Assembly: GCA_001689405.1 (NCBI GenBank)
Contig: LUJO01000060.1
Coordinates: forward strand, 65,438 to 129,437
Direction: 5' to 3'
Length of the DNA: 64,000 bases
Origin: Candidatus Homeothermus arabinoxylanisolvens
GTDB taxonomy: Bacteria > Bacteroidota > Bacteroidia > Bacteroidales > Muribaculaceae
Shown here: one piece after another, positions 17,906-26,954 of the stretch
How the letters are laid out: each line of letters opens with the position of its first letter
Numbering within the stretch: the stretch's first letter is position 1
Notes under the pieces: generated by a model
Told to the model about the DNA's origin: nothing
The model's database searches: none
The model's input: the letters and a program-made list of their open reading frames with translations, nothing else
Position numbers and translations under genes: made by a program

Positions 17906-18573
17906 TTCAGGTTGTTTTGTATTGTCGTTATACGGCCGTCGCGCATATGTATGACTCTGTCGCAGTCTGCCGCGAGCGACTCGTCATGTGTGACTATGAC
18001 AAATGTATGTCCCATGTCGCGCCTGAGGTCAAAGAAGAGCCTGTGCAGCTCGTTGCGGTTTTTGGTGTCAAGACTGCCCGACGGTTCATCGGCCAGCACT
18101 ACGCGCGGATTGTTGACAAGCGCACGGGCCACGGCTGCGCGTTGACGTTCGCCGCCCGACAGCTCCATCGGGCGATGGTCGGCGCGGTCGGCGAGGTGCA
18201 GATAGTCGATGAGCTTGCGGGCGCGTGCAAACGCCTCGCTTCGTCCGGCACCTCCTATCAGTGCGGGCATGGCTACATTCTCAAGTACGGTAAACTCCGG
18301 CAGCAGCTGATGAAACTGAAATACAAAGCCTATGTTTCGGTTACGAAACTTTGCAAGGCGCGAGTCTTTCATCGCCGGCACATCCTCGCCGTCATACTTT
18401 ACCGAGCCTGTATCGGGGCGGTCAAGAGTGCCTATTATCTGAAGGAGTGTGGTCTTGCCGGCACCGCTCGGCCCGACAATGGACACAACTTCGCCTTTGT
18501 CGATGTCGAGGTTGATGTCTGACAGCACTTTCAGCGAGTCGTAGCTCTTTGATATGTCGCGTACGGTTATCAT
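17902..18573 (-). CDS. ABC transporter ATP-binding protein, LolD-like
   Basis: 223 aa. Walker A GPSGAGKTT, Q-loop FVFQFHQLLPEFTVLEN, signature LSGGERQR, Walker B VVLADEPSGSLD and the H-loop VTHDE. The FQFHQLLPEF Q-loop region is typical of LolD (lipoprotein release) and MacB-type ATPases. No LolC/E or MacB permease lies nearby, so the partner must be encoded elsewhere. It overlaps both neighbours by 4 bp, between tcdA and the NigD-like lipoprotein. Confidence 0.88.
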   Translation of the reverse strand: MITVRDISKSYDSLKVLSDINLDIDKGEVVSIVGPSGAGKTTLLQIIGTLDRPDTGSVKYDGEDVPAMKDSRLAKFRNRNIGFVFQFHQLLPEFTVLENVAMPALIGGAGRSEAFARARKLIDYLHLADRADHRPMELSGGERQRAAVARALVNNPRVVLADEPSGSLDTKNRNELHRLFFDLRRDMGHTFVIVTHDESLAADCDRVIHMRDGRITTIQNNLK

Positions 18574-19295
18574 TGTCTTGTCAGTTTATTTACGGCGTGG
18601 GCGGCGAGCATCATGCCGAACATGGCCGGAAGCCAAGCCACTGTGCCGTATGACGAGGTCTTGAACTCGATTTCGTCAGTGTATAACAACGCGGCACGGC
18701 GCGGTTGTTCGGTGGAGAATACGGTTTTTACTCCCGATGTTATGCCGTTGCGTTTCAATCGCCGTCTTACTTCGCGTGCAAGTCCGTCGTGAAACGTATC
18801 GGATATGTCGGCATACCGCAGTTGGGTGGGGTCGGTCCTGCCGCCCGCTCCCATCGAGGAAATGAGACCGATTTTATGGCGATAGCAGTGCTCGATCAGA
18901 GCTACTTTCGGGGCTATGGCGTCGATGGCGTCTATGACGAAGTCGTGACCCTCTACGAAGTCGCCGGCGTCGTCGGGTTTTATAAACGTATTGACGGCTG
19001 TCACCTCGCAGTCGGGATTTATGTCGAGCACGCGGCTCTTCATCACATCGACTTTGGGCATGCCTATGGTGGAATGCAGAGCCGGAAGCTGTCGGTTAAG
19101 ATTGCCGGGCGACACACAGTCGCCGTCGATCAACGTCAGTCGGCCTACACCGGCGCGGGCAAGTATCTCCACGGCATATGCTCCCACACCCCCTACACCG
19201 ACCACCGCCACGCGCGAGGTCGCGAGACGCGCCACGGCATCCTCTCCGAGGAGAAGTGCCGTGCGCTCGTTAATGGGTGTGACAGCCGATGTCAT
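18570..19295 (-). CDS. tcdA: tRNA threonylcarbamoyladenosine dehydratase TcdA
   Basis: 241 aa ThiF/MoeB/E1-like enzyme that cyclises t6A37 to ct6A in ANN-decoding tRNAs. The nucleotide-binding loop VVGVGGVGAYAVEILARAG, LIDGDCVSPGNLNRQ and the family-typical GITSGVKTVFSTEQPR are all present. Its stop overlaps the start of the ABC ATPase. Confidence 0.92.
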   Translation of the reverse strand: MTSAVTPINERTALLLGEDAVARLATSRVAVVGVGGVGAYAVEILARAGVGRLTLIDGDCVSPGNLNRQLPALHSTIGMPKVDVMKSRVLDINPDCEVTAVNTFIKPDDAGDFVEGHDFVIDAIDAIAPKVALIEHCYRHKIGLISSMGAGGRTDPTQLRYADISDTFHDGLAREVRRRLKRNGITSGVKTVFSTEQPRRAALLYTDEIEFKTSSYGTVAWLPAMFGMMLAAHAVNKLTRQ

Positions 19296-19301
19296 ATGGT
19301 T

Positions 19302-20501
19302 TTATTGCTTGAATTTCTTGGCTATTGCAGCGGGTATGGCGTCGCGGTGTACCATTATATCCATTGTTTTTGCAAGCAGATATGGCTCCGACACATATAT
19401 GAATCCGTTGTAGAGCTGGTTGGTGTCCCACGAGTTCTGGACCTTGTAGTAGCGGTTGCCTTTCTGGTCTACGGCACGTCCTACGATGACCATGCCGTGG
19501 TCGTCGGTGGTCTCTTTGCGGTCATACATGGCCTGACGCGACTCTTGGGTGACTTCAATCTCGTCGACAGGACCGTTTATGTCATAGCGCTCGTCGGCAC
19601 GGTCTTTGTCGCTGAGCTGTACCCATCGCGAAAGCTCGGTGCCGGTAAGATCCTTGGCTCCTTTCTCCACGGGTATCACCGCATATCCTTTGCGCCACTT
19701 GAAGCCGCCTTCGCTCACGTCGGCGCCCCAAGCTATGGGATAGCCGTTGTCAATGGCGTTGTCCACGATGGCTTTAAGTTCGTCGAGCGGTACGTTCTGC
19801 ATGGTACCCCACAGCCAGTTGTCGGCTACTTCGAGCGCGAACGGCTTGTAGAACGGATGATGCGTGAACGAGGTCACTTCCACATAGTCTGACGGATTGA
19901 TGTTGAGCGACTCGGCGAAGCTCTTAGGTGTATAGGTCTTGCCCTCGTAGGTGAATGTCTCCGGGAGTTTGCCGAAATATGCGTCGAGGATGGCGTTGTA
20001 GCCGTCTTCCCATGCGGTCGACAAGCGGCGATCGGGCACCTTGATGATAGCGTCAAGATATGCTTTAAGCACAGCCGACAGCTCTCCGTGCACGTGCTTG
20101 TCCTCGCCGTAGTTAAGACCGGGGTATGCTTCCTCGGGCACTATGCCGTAGGTCTCTATGACATAAGGTACATCGTGAGCCGCGCCTCCTTGGGCAAAGT
20201 TCACTTTGCCGTCCATGCGCACATACTTGCGCGCTTTGTCAAGATAGCAGTAGCGTACAACAAACATGTCGCTCAGGTCTACCTCTTTGCCGCCTTTGCG
20301 CAGCATCTCCTCTTCCAGAAACGAATTTGTCGAGAAGCACCAGCATGTGCCCGACTGATTCTGGTCGCGTATGGGAGTTGTTTTTACAACCTTTACGTCA
20401 GTAAACTTGAACCCCGTGCTGTCAGGGTCCACGATCTTATTGTCGGCCGAAACCTCGGTCGCGGCACAGGCAAGCAGCAATGCGCCTAAAATATACTTCA
20501 T
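19302..20501 (-). CDS. C1 family cysteine peptidase (bleomycin hydrolase / aminopeptidase C-like), secreted
   Basis: 399 aa from the ATG at 20501, which opens a clean signal peptide (MKYILGALLLACAATEVSA). The in-frame ATG at 20528 lies inside the promoter -7 box and is rejected. Catalytic residues are Q47 and C53 in IRDQNQSGTCWCF, the His of DDHGMVIVG and the Asn of VQNSWDT. Unlike cytosolic PepC, this one is exported, as is usual in Bacteroidales. It follows tcdA by 6 bp on the downstream side but has its own promoter. Confidence 0.88.
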   Translation of the reverse strand: MKYILGALLLACAATEVSADNKIVDPDSTGFKFTDVKVVKTTPIRDQNQSGTCWCFSTNSFLEEEMLRKGGKEVDLSDMFVVRYCYLDKARKYVRMDGKVNFAQGGAAHDVPYVIETYGIVPEEAYPGLNYGEDKHVHGELSAVLKAYLDAIIKVPDRRLSTAWEDGYNAILDAYFGKLPETFTYEGKTYTPKSFAESLNINPSDYVEVTSFTHHPFYKPFALEVADNWLWGTMQNVPLDELKAIVDNAIDNGYPIAWGADVSEGGFKWRKGYAVIPVEKGAKDLTGTELSRWVQLSDKDRADERYDINGPVDEIEVTQESRQAMYDRKETTDDHGMVIVGRAVDQKGNRYYKVQNSWDTNQLYNGFIYVSEPYLLAKTMDIMVHRDAIPAAIAKKFKQ

Positions 20502-20525
20502 AGCTCGAATACTTTTAAAATTACA

Positions 20526-20533
20526 CAAATTTA
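20526..20533 (-). promoter_or_regulatory. -7 box (TAAATTTG) of the C1 peptidase
   Basis: Exact TAnnTTTG element 24 bp upstream of the start codon at 20501. It rules out the longer reading of the gene. Confidence 0.55.
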
Positions 20534-20594
20534 AGCATTTATTTATTAATTCGCCTCACAACCGCCCGATTAAAAACGGGTTTTATATCGAGTC

Positions 20595-21257
20595 TCAATC
20601 TTCGTAAAGGGTGTTGTCGGTTATTCCCGCTTCGGCGAGAGCTTCGCGGCGCTCCACGCATGTGCCGCATCGTCCGCAGTGTTTCTCTCCGCCTTTATAG
20701 CAGGAGTAAGTTTTGGAATAGTCGATGCCGAGCGCTTTACCGCGGGAGGCTATCTCGCCCTTGGTCATGTCGGTGTAGGGTGCGCGCAGTTCGATGTTCT
20801 CGTAAGTGCCGGCCGATATAGCCGCACCCATGGCCGTTACGAATCCGGGTCGGCAGTCGGGGTATATGGAGTGGTCGCCGGCATGGTTGGCAAGCATCAC
20901 GGCCCGCAACCTGCGGCTTTCGGCAAGACCTGCCGCTACGGCAAGCATGATGCCGTTGCGAAACGGTACTACCGTGGTTTTCATGTTGGAGTCGGCATAG
21001 TGGCCTTCGGGTATGGCGTCGGCTCCGCTAAGCAGTGCGCTGCTGAAGTGCCGGCCCATAAAGGCGAGGTCAATCTCGACAAGCTCTATGCCGAGCCGCT
21101 CGCAGTGGTAACGTGCGCATACGGCTTCGCGCTCATTATGGTTGGCTCCGTAATGAAAGGTTACAGCAAGAGCTATTCTGTCGGCGTAGTCATATAACAT
21201 GGTGGTCGAGTCCATGCCTCCCGACAGCACCATCAACGCGTCTTTTTCTTTTTTCAT
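20595..21257 (-). CDS. queC: 7-cyano-7-deazaguanine synthase QueC
   Basis: 220 aa ATP-dependent enzyme making preQ0 from carboxydeazaguanine in queuosine synthesis. The PP-loop is VLSGGMDSTT and the C-terminal zinc site is CYKGGEKHCGRCGTC (four cysteines). It follows queF by 25 bp, so two consecutive queuosine steps are encoded together. Confidence 0.95.
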   Translation of the reverse strand: MKKEKDALMVLSGGMDSTTMLYDYADRIALAVTFHYGANHNEREAVCARYHCERLGIELVEIDLAFMGRHFSSALLSGADAIPEGHYADSNMKTTVVPFRNGIMLAVAAGLAESRRLRAVMLANHAGDHSIYPDCRPGFVTAMGAAISAGTYENIELRAPYTDMTKGEIASRGKALGIDYSKTYSCYKGGEKHCGRCGTCVERREALAEAGITDNTLYED

Positions 21258-21282
21258 CGTTTAAAATTGCTTTAGTCCGCGG

Positions 21283-21756
21283 TTAGAAATCATTGCGGAA
21301 CGATGCCAGCAGACGGGCTTTCACCATGTCCTGATGCTCGTCGTCGCCGTAGTTGGCAAACGGATATATGGCTATTCCGCCACGTGGAGTGAACAGGCCC
21401 GTGACTTCGATATACTTCGGGTCCATCAGCTTCACGAGGTCTTTCATTATTATGTTGACACAGTCCTCATGAAAGTCGCCATGGTTGCGGAAGCTGAACA
21501 GATAGAGCTTCAGGCTCTTGCTTTCGACCATCTTCTCTCGCGGTATATAGTTTATTATTATTCTGGCGAAGTCGGGCTGCCCCGTTTTCGGACATAGCGA
21601 TGTAAACTCCGGACATGTAAATGTCACGAGATACTCGTTGTCGGGATGTTTGTTGACAAATGTCTCCAATACCTCGGGTGCATAGCGGTCGGGATATTTG
21701 ACTCCTTGGTTGCCGAGTAGTGTCACTCCGGGCATTTCGTCATCGTTGCGTGACAT
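21283..21756 (-). CDS. queF: NADPH-dependent preQ0 reductase QueF (short type)
   Basis: 157 aa, the unimodular QueF type. Nucleophile C55 and D62 fall in TSLCPKTGQPDFA, the same numbering as the Bacillus enzyme. The downstream motif NHGDFHEDCVN is conserved. It reduces the preQ0 nitrile made by QueC to preQ1. It starts 3 bp after the C69 dipeptidase gene, so the three genes form an operon. Confidence 0.95.
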   Translation of the reverse strand: MSRNDDEMPGVTLLGNQGVKYPDRYAPEVLETFVNKHPDNEYLVTFTCPEFTSLCPKTGQPDFARIIINYIPREKMVESKSLKLYLFSFRNHGDFHEDCVNIIMKDLVKLMDPKYIEVTGLFTPRGGIAIYPFANYGDDEHQDMVKARLLASFRNDF

Positions 21757-21759
21757 GAT

Positions 21760-23409
21760 TTATTTCTTTATCTTTTCGGGTTGTTTTACTTTAAGTCGCT
21801 CGCCGGCGTCGTCGGCTACGGAGCGGAAATATTCGTCGGAGTAGCCGCCAAACTGCGGATATTCGCATTGCCCTTCGGGAGTACGTTTGAATACTCCGGG
21901 CGATGTCTCCTTCTTTATATTGCCGTCAAGATACTTGACAAACAGATAGTCGCCGAGCTGTTTGAACTCACGTGTGGATCTGTTGGCCCAATAGTCGCTG
22001 AGCATTGACAGCTCGCGGCGCTGACGGTCATCAGGCATTGACATGACCTGCGCTTCGGTCTCGGCCACTGCCTGCTCCATGGCATCCTCGAGCGAGTTTT
22101 GGACGCGGCGTATGTCGGGTATCATCTGCGAGTAGCGGTTGTAGGCCTGATTGGCTACATAATTGTGTACCCAGAATGCGGCGTCCCATGACAGTGTGAG
22201 CATGTCGCCGTTGCCGTGAGCGTAGCAGTAGGGCACTTCGGTAACGCAGCAATATATAGGTACGTATACGCATGTATTGGCATCGTCTACTCCAAACCAC
22301 AGTACACCTTTCATGGCGTCGGGCACTTGGTCGCGTAGCTGGGCCACGAACGTGAAGCCTGTCTGCTGGGTGGCTATGGCGCGTTCATGCGTGTACTCGG
22401 TGCCATCGACGGTGAATGTCATAGGACGCCAGCGATAAGGCACCTTGAACGGGCCGGCGCCGATGTCCTGTGTCATGTCAAACGGGGTGTCCTCGAAGTG
22501 GTCACGCATGGCCCGTTGCATGTCGCGTACTGTAAGCGCGCTGTCGGGCTTTACCCACAGAGGCATCACTGCGTCGGTGTCGCCTTCGTTTATCCACGGC
22601 AGGTACTTGTCCATGCCCGATGCGTGACGGTTGAAAAACGACCATACGCGGGCGTCGCAGCCGCGCAATGCTCCGAAGTCGGTCACGGCATAGGCCAGCG
22701 AGAAGTCGAAGTCCTTGTCTTTGCCCTTGTAATAGCCTTGTTTGCGAGCGAAGTCTATGACGTCGGGCGAGTAAATAGTCTCCGGGTCATCGAGCGGAAA
22801 CTTGTGGATGCGCGGATGGTTGGCATGGCCGGAAATCATACCGTCGGGTATGCGTCGGGCCACCCATACGGCCCCTTTCTCTTTGTTGCCTTTGCCTATC
22901 AGTTCCAGAATCCACGCTTCCTTGCCGTCGGCTATCGAGAATGACTCGCCGGAACTTGCGTAGCCATGTTCATTCACAAGGTCGGTCATGACCTTGATGG
23001 CTTCGCGTGCGGTCTTGGCGCGTTCAAGCGCTATATATATAAGAGAACCGTAGTCGATTATGCCTGTTGTGTCGACCAGCTCCTCATGGCCGCCCCAAGT
23101 ACTCTCGCTTATGGCGAGGCCATGTTCGTTCATGTTGCCTACGGTAGCGTATGTATGGCTTATTTCGGGAATTTTGCCGAGATATCGTCCTGTGTCCCAG
23201 TCGCGCACTTCGCGCATGGCGCCGGGTGCGTGGTCGGCCGCCGGTTTTGAATAAAGCTCTCCGTAGAGGTTATGTGAGTCGGCGGCGTAAGTTATCATGA
23301 CGCTGTTGTCGGTCGTCGCGCCGGGAGTGGCTATGAGGCTTGTGCAGGCTATTGCCGCGCCTGTGGCCGCTATGGCGGCGATGGTTGTGATAAGGGTTCT
23401 TTTAAGCAT
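21760..23409 (-). CDS. C69 family dipeptidase, secreted
   Basis: 549 aa. The N-terminal signal-like segment ends at ACTSL, and C22 is the expected N-terminal nucleophile exposed after processing. Family motifs ESTWGG and the DGKEAWILELIGKG stretch are visible. It belongs to the Ntn-hydrolase PepD/acid ceramidase-like group that cleaves dipeptides. First gene of an operon with queF and queC, a link with no obvious metabolic logic. A palindrome overlaps its promoter. Confidence 0.9.
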   Translation of the reverse strand: MLKRTLITTIAAIAATGAAIACTSLIATPGATTDNSVMITYAADSHNLYGELYSKPAADHAPGAMREVRDWDTGRYLGKIPEISHTYATVGNMNEHGLAISESTWGGHEELVDTTGIIDYGSLIYIALERAKTAREAIKVMTDLVNEHGYASSGESFSIADGKEAWILELIGKGNKEKGAVWVARRIPDGMISGHANHPRIHKFPLDDPETIYSPDVIDFARKQGYYKGKDKDFDFSLAYAVTDFGALRGCDARVWSFFNRHASGMDKYLPWINEGDTDAVMPLWVKPDSALTVRDMQRAMRDHFEDTPFDMTQDIGAGPFKVPYRWRPMTFTVDGTEYTHERAIATQQTGFTFVAQLRDQVPDAMKGVLWFGVDDANTCVYVPIYCCVTEVPYCYAHGNGDMLTLSWDAAFWVHNYVANQAYNRYSQMIPDIRRVQNSLEDAMEQAVAETEAQVMSMPDDRQRRELSMLSDYWANRSTREFKQLGDYLFVKYLDGNIKKETSPGVFKRTPEGQCEYPQFGGYSDEYFRSVADDAGERLKVKQPEKIKK

Positions 23410-23442
23410 ATAAGTTTACATTGCTGATGGTGTCGTATTACG

Positions 23443-23466
23443 CAAAGTTAGCTCATTTTGAGCTAA
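23443..23466 (-). promoter_or_regulatory. Promoter -7 box with overlapping perfect palindrome
   Basis: TAACTTTG (minus, 23443-23450) is the likely -7 box for the C69-queF-queC operon. Overlapping it, TTAGCTCA/TGAGCTAA (23448-23455 and 23459-23466) is a perfect 8-bp inverted repeat with a 3-base centre, placed where a repressor would block polymerase. Confidence 0.5.
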
Positions 23467-23570
23467 AAAACGAATAATAAATCCGAATTATAAGTGAATG
23501 CAAAAGAAATTGTTAATTGAGAACTCATTTGTTAAAAGAATAAAGTTAATAAAGTTAAATATTATAAAAT

Positions 23571-23579
23571 GGGGGGGGG
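23571..23579 (+). repeat. Nine-G homopolymer upstream of susC
   Basis: Run of nine G in an otherwise AT-rich 300-bp divergent intergenic region, about 30 bp before the susC -7 box. It is the longest G tract I noticed in the window and is slippage-prone. Confidence 0.8.
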
Positions 23580-23609
23580 TATGTTAATGATATTTAAAAG
23601 GAATAGCGC

Positions 23610-23617
23610 TATCTTTG
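23610..23617 (+). promoter_or_regulatory. -7 box (TATCTTTG) of the susCD locus
   Basis: Exact TAnnTTTG element about 90 bp before the susC ATG, leaving a leader of roughly 80 nt that is A/T-rich. No good TTTG -33 box at the usual distance, which suggests help from an activator or sigma factor. Confidence 0.5.
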
Positions 23618-23706
23618 CTTCGTAGAAATGAAATTTATGCAACTCATTTAGTGTTGAGAGTGACATTTTGCTAATTAATTAACTTATTTTATTCACATTT
23701 TAAAGT

Positions 23707-26700
23707 ATGAAAAAGCTGTTTTTACTACTGACGGCAATTTGTGCATTTACTCTGTCAATGGCGGCGCAGTCGCGCAACGTGCACGGAGTGGTCATGAGTG
23801 CCGAAAACGGTGAAACCCTTGTAGGCGCCACGGTGATGGGCGTGGGTACCTCGACAGGTACGGCGACCGATATCGACGGACGTTTCTCACTTACCCTGCC
23901 TGACAAGGTGACGAAACTTCAGGTGTCATACGTAGGTATGGTCACAAAAGAGGTCAATATCACAGCCGGAGAGATGGTTATCCGGCTCGAAAGCGCCAAT
24001 GTGCTTGACGAGGTTATAGCCGTAGCCTTCGGTACCGAGAAAAAATCGGCGTTTACCGGCTCGGCGGCCGTAGTCAGTGCCGAGGAGTTGTCAAAACATG
24101 TGGCCACCAACATTACCGATGCTCTTGTGGGTGCGGTGCCGGGTCTGCAGATGCGCGGTTCTACAGGACAACCGGGTTCCGGTGCCGGAAGTATCAACAT
24201 TCGTGGTATCGCGTCGATGTATGCGAGTACCGACCCGCTGGTTATAGTCGACGGCTCACCATATACCGCCGATCTGTCCAATATACCGCAGAATGACATT
24301 GAATCGGTGTCGGTGCTCAAGGATGCCGCTTCTGCAGCTCTATACGGTGCACGCGGTGCCGCGGGTGTCATCATCATCACGACCAAGCGCGGCCAGTCAG
24401 AGAAAGCACGCGTCAGCGTGGATATGAAATGGGGTGCCAACTCGCGTGCCATTCAGGAGTATGACGTCATAACCGATCCCGGTGAATATTACGAGGCTTA
24501 CTATGCTCAATTGTACAACTACTATCGTTACGGACAGGGCCAGATGGCGGCTACGGCAAATGCCAACGCCAACGCCGCTATGACAAGCCAGCTTGTCTAC
24601 AATATTTACGATGTGCCGCAGGGTCAGATGCTGATCGGTACCAACGGCAAGCTGAATCCTTATGCAAAACGCGGACGTACATATACTTACCGCGGAGAGA
24701 CCTATTATCTTGACGGCGACGACTGGACCGACGAGGCTTACCGCACCTCGCTTCGTCAGGAGTACAACATGACTGTAAACGGCGGCAACGACAAGTCATC
24801 TTACTATGCCAGCCTCGGATACCTTAATGACGAGGGTATAATCGATTACTCCGGTTTCGAGCGTCTGAGCGCTCGTTTTAAAGGCGATTTTCAGGCTACA
24901 AAATGGCTCAATTTCGGTGTGAATATCGGTTACAACCACTCCCGCCGCAACTCCAGCCCTACAATGGGGTCTACAGGAGCCAACAACCTGATGAACTTCA
25001 CTTCGATGCTCGCGCCGATCTATCCGCTGTATGTACGTGTACTGGATGCTGACGGCAATCCTGTCGTGCGCACTGACAGCGAGGGACGTCCCGCTTATGA
25101 CTATGGTGTGGCCAATACCGCCATTGGCTACGGCGGCTTGAACCGTCCTTATGCCAACAACGCCAACCCTATCGGCGATAACCGTTATAACAAGTCTCTC
25201 TCCAAAGGCAATCAGCTTAATGCCACCTTCACTGCCGACATTATGCTGACATCTTATTTGAAAGCAAATGTGTCGAGCAATGTCAACTGGGGCCAGACAC
25301 AGGTCATGTCGTATGAAAACGGTTTCTACGGACCGAAAGTGGGCGTAAACGGTGAACTTGTCAAGGAGAACAGCACCGGTTTCCGCACCAATAATATTCA
25401 GACACTGTCTTATTTCCAGCATTTCGGCAATCATAATGTCAATGTCATGCTCGGCCACGAGTACTACAAGGCCACGACAGAATACCTTGCAGCCAAGGCA
25501 CAGGGCGCTTTCTCTCCGGATATTCCCGAAATCAACGCATTTGCCAATAAAGTGACATCAAACTCATACAAGACGGTCTACAATGTCGAGGGATATTTCG
25601 GACGTGCGCAGTATGATTACGACTCGAAGTACTTTGCTTCGTTGTCTTATCGTCGCGACGCTTCATCGCGTTTTGCCAAAGACCATCGCTGGGGCGACTT
25701 CTGGTCGGTCGGCGCCGCATGGATTGTCAACAAAGACTTCTTCAGCGATATAAACTGGATCAATATGCTTAAGGTCAAGGCCTCGATAGGTCAACAGGGT
25801 AACGACAATATAGGCAACTGGGCATATATCGACATATTCAATCTGAATCCTTCATCGCTTACCGTAATGTCGCCGACATTCTCGCGTATGGGTAATCCGG
25901 ATATAACATGGGAGACTACGACCAACTTCAATTTCGGTGTGGAGTTCGCGTTCCTTGACAATCGTCTTAGCGGGAACATCGATGTCTACACCAAAAAGAC
26001 TACCGACTTGCTCTTCTGGCTCTCGATACCGGAGTCGCTCGGTTCTCGCGGATATTACGGCAACCTCGGCGACATACGCAATACCGGTGTGGAACTTGCA
26101 CTTACCGGCGACATTGTGCGCACACGTCTTATCGATTGGAAACTCAGTCTGAACCTGTCGCATAACAGGACCAAGATTCTTTCGCTGCCCGCATCGAAGG
26201 TGCTCGACCGCGGCGGTTTTATGGAGTCAGAAAACAATATAGGCATGTGGTATCAGAAAGGCAAGTCACTGTATAACGTATGTCTTCCGGAGTATGCCGG
26301 CACAAATGACAAGGGTGAGGCTCTCTATTATGTCGACACCGACAATGTAGACGCTTCGGGCAAGCAGTATACCGACCGTCCGGGCCACAAGCGCGATGCT
26401 ACAACCACCAACTACAGTGAGTCGACCTACTACGAGCAAGGCAGTTCGTTGCCTGACCTGTTCGGCGGCTTCAGCACTTCGCTCCGTATAGGCGATTTCG
26501 ATGCGTCGGTGACATTTGACTATCAGATAGGGGGTAAGTTGTATGACCAGCGTTACTCTTCTCTCATGACTCCCAATCAGAACTCAAGCGGTGCCGGAGG
26601 CAACTTCCACAAAGACTATATCAAGTCATGGACTCCCGATGATCCTTGTCAAGATGTACCGCGCTGGCAGTTTGGCGACAAATATACCACCGCGCGTTCC

Positions 26701-26937
26701 ACCCGCTTCCTTACCGATGCAAGCTACCTTAACTTCCAGTCGTTTACTGTGGGCTACACTCTGCCCAAGTTCTGGAAAGAGATATCCAACATGCGTGTAT
26801 ATGTGATGGGCGAGAATCTGTGTTTCTGGTCCAAGCGCAAGGGCTTTGACCCGCGTTACGGCTTCTCGGGCAACGGGTCGCTCGGCACATACTCTCCGGC
26901 ACGCAATATATCGGGAGGTATACAGGTTAACTTCTAA
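23707..26937 (+). CDS. SusC/RagA family TonB-dependent outer-membrane transporter
   Basis: 1076 aa. Signal peptide (about 1-20), a carboxypeptidase-regulatory-like domain (VHGVVMSAENGETLVGATVMG, split around residues 24-44; TDIDGRFSL; SYVGM), then a plug with GSINIRGIAS and SVSVLKDAASAALYGARGAAGVIIITTK, then the beta-barrel ending in an aromatic residue (NF). There is no N-terminal STN domain, so it is not driven by a FecR anti-sigma. It pairs with SusD 17 bp downstream to import a glycan or peptide. No glycoside hydrolase or regulator lies alongside, so the substrate cannot be read from context. Confidence 0.95.
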   Translation: MKKLFLLLTAICAFTLSMAAQSRNVHGVVMSAENGETLVGATVMGVGTSTGTATDIDGRFSLTLPDKVTKLQVSYVGMVTKEVNITAGEMVIRLESANVLDEVIAVAFGTEKKSAFTGSAAVVSAEELSKHVATNITDALVGAVPGLQMRGSTGQPGSGAGSINIRGIASMYASTDPLVIVDGSPYTADLSNIPQNDIESVSVLKDAASAALYGARGAAGVIIITTKRGQSEKARVSVDMKWGANSRAIQEYDVITDPGEYYEAYYAQLYNYYRYGQGQMAATANANANAAMTSQLVYNIYDVPQGQMLIGTNGKLNPYAKRGRTYTYRGETYYLDGDDWTDEAYRTSLRQEYNMTVNGGNDKSSYYASLGYLNDEGIIDYSGFERLSARFKGDFQATKWLNFGVNIGYNHSRRNSSPTMGSTGANNLMNFTSMLAPIYPLYVRVLDADGNPVVRTDSEGRPAYDYGVANTAIGYGGLNRPYANNANPIGDNRYNKSLSKGNQLNATFTADIMLTSYLKANVSSNVNWGQTQVMSYENGFYGPKVGVNGELVKENSTGFRTNNIQTLSYFQHFGNHNVNVMLGHEYYKATTEYLAAKAQGAFSPDIPEINAFANKVTSNSYKTVYNVEGYFGRAQYDYDSKYFASLSYRRDASSRFAKDHRWGDFWSVGAAWIVNKDFFSDINWINMLKVKASIGQQGNDNIGNWAYIDIFNLNPSSLTVMSPTFSRMGNPDITWETTTNFNFGVEFAFLDNRLSGNIDVYTKKTTDLLFWLSIPESLGSRGYYGNLGDIRNTGVELALTGDIVRTRLIDWKLSLNLSHNRTKILSLPASKVLDRGGFMESENNIGMWYQKGKSLYNVCLPEYAGTNDKGEALYYVDTDNVDASGKQYTDRPGHKRDATTTNYSESTYYEQGSSLPDLFGGFSTSLRIGDFDASVTFDYQIGGKLYDQRYSSLMTPNQNSSGAGGNFHKDYIKSWTPDDPCQDVPRWQFGDKYTTARSTRFLTDASYLNFQSFTVGYTLPKFWKEISNMRVYVMGENLCFWSKRKGFDPRYGFSGNGSLGTYSPARNISGGIQVNF

Positions 26938-26954
26938 CGATTAAGATATATACA

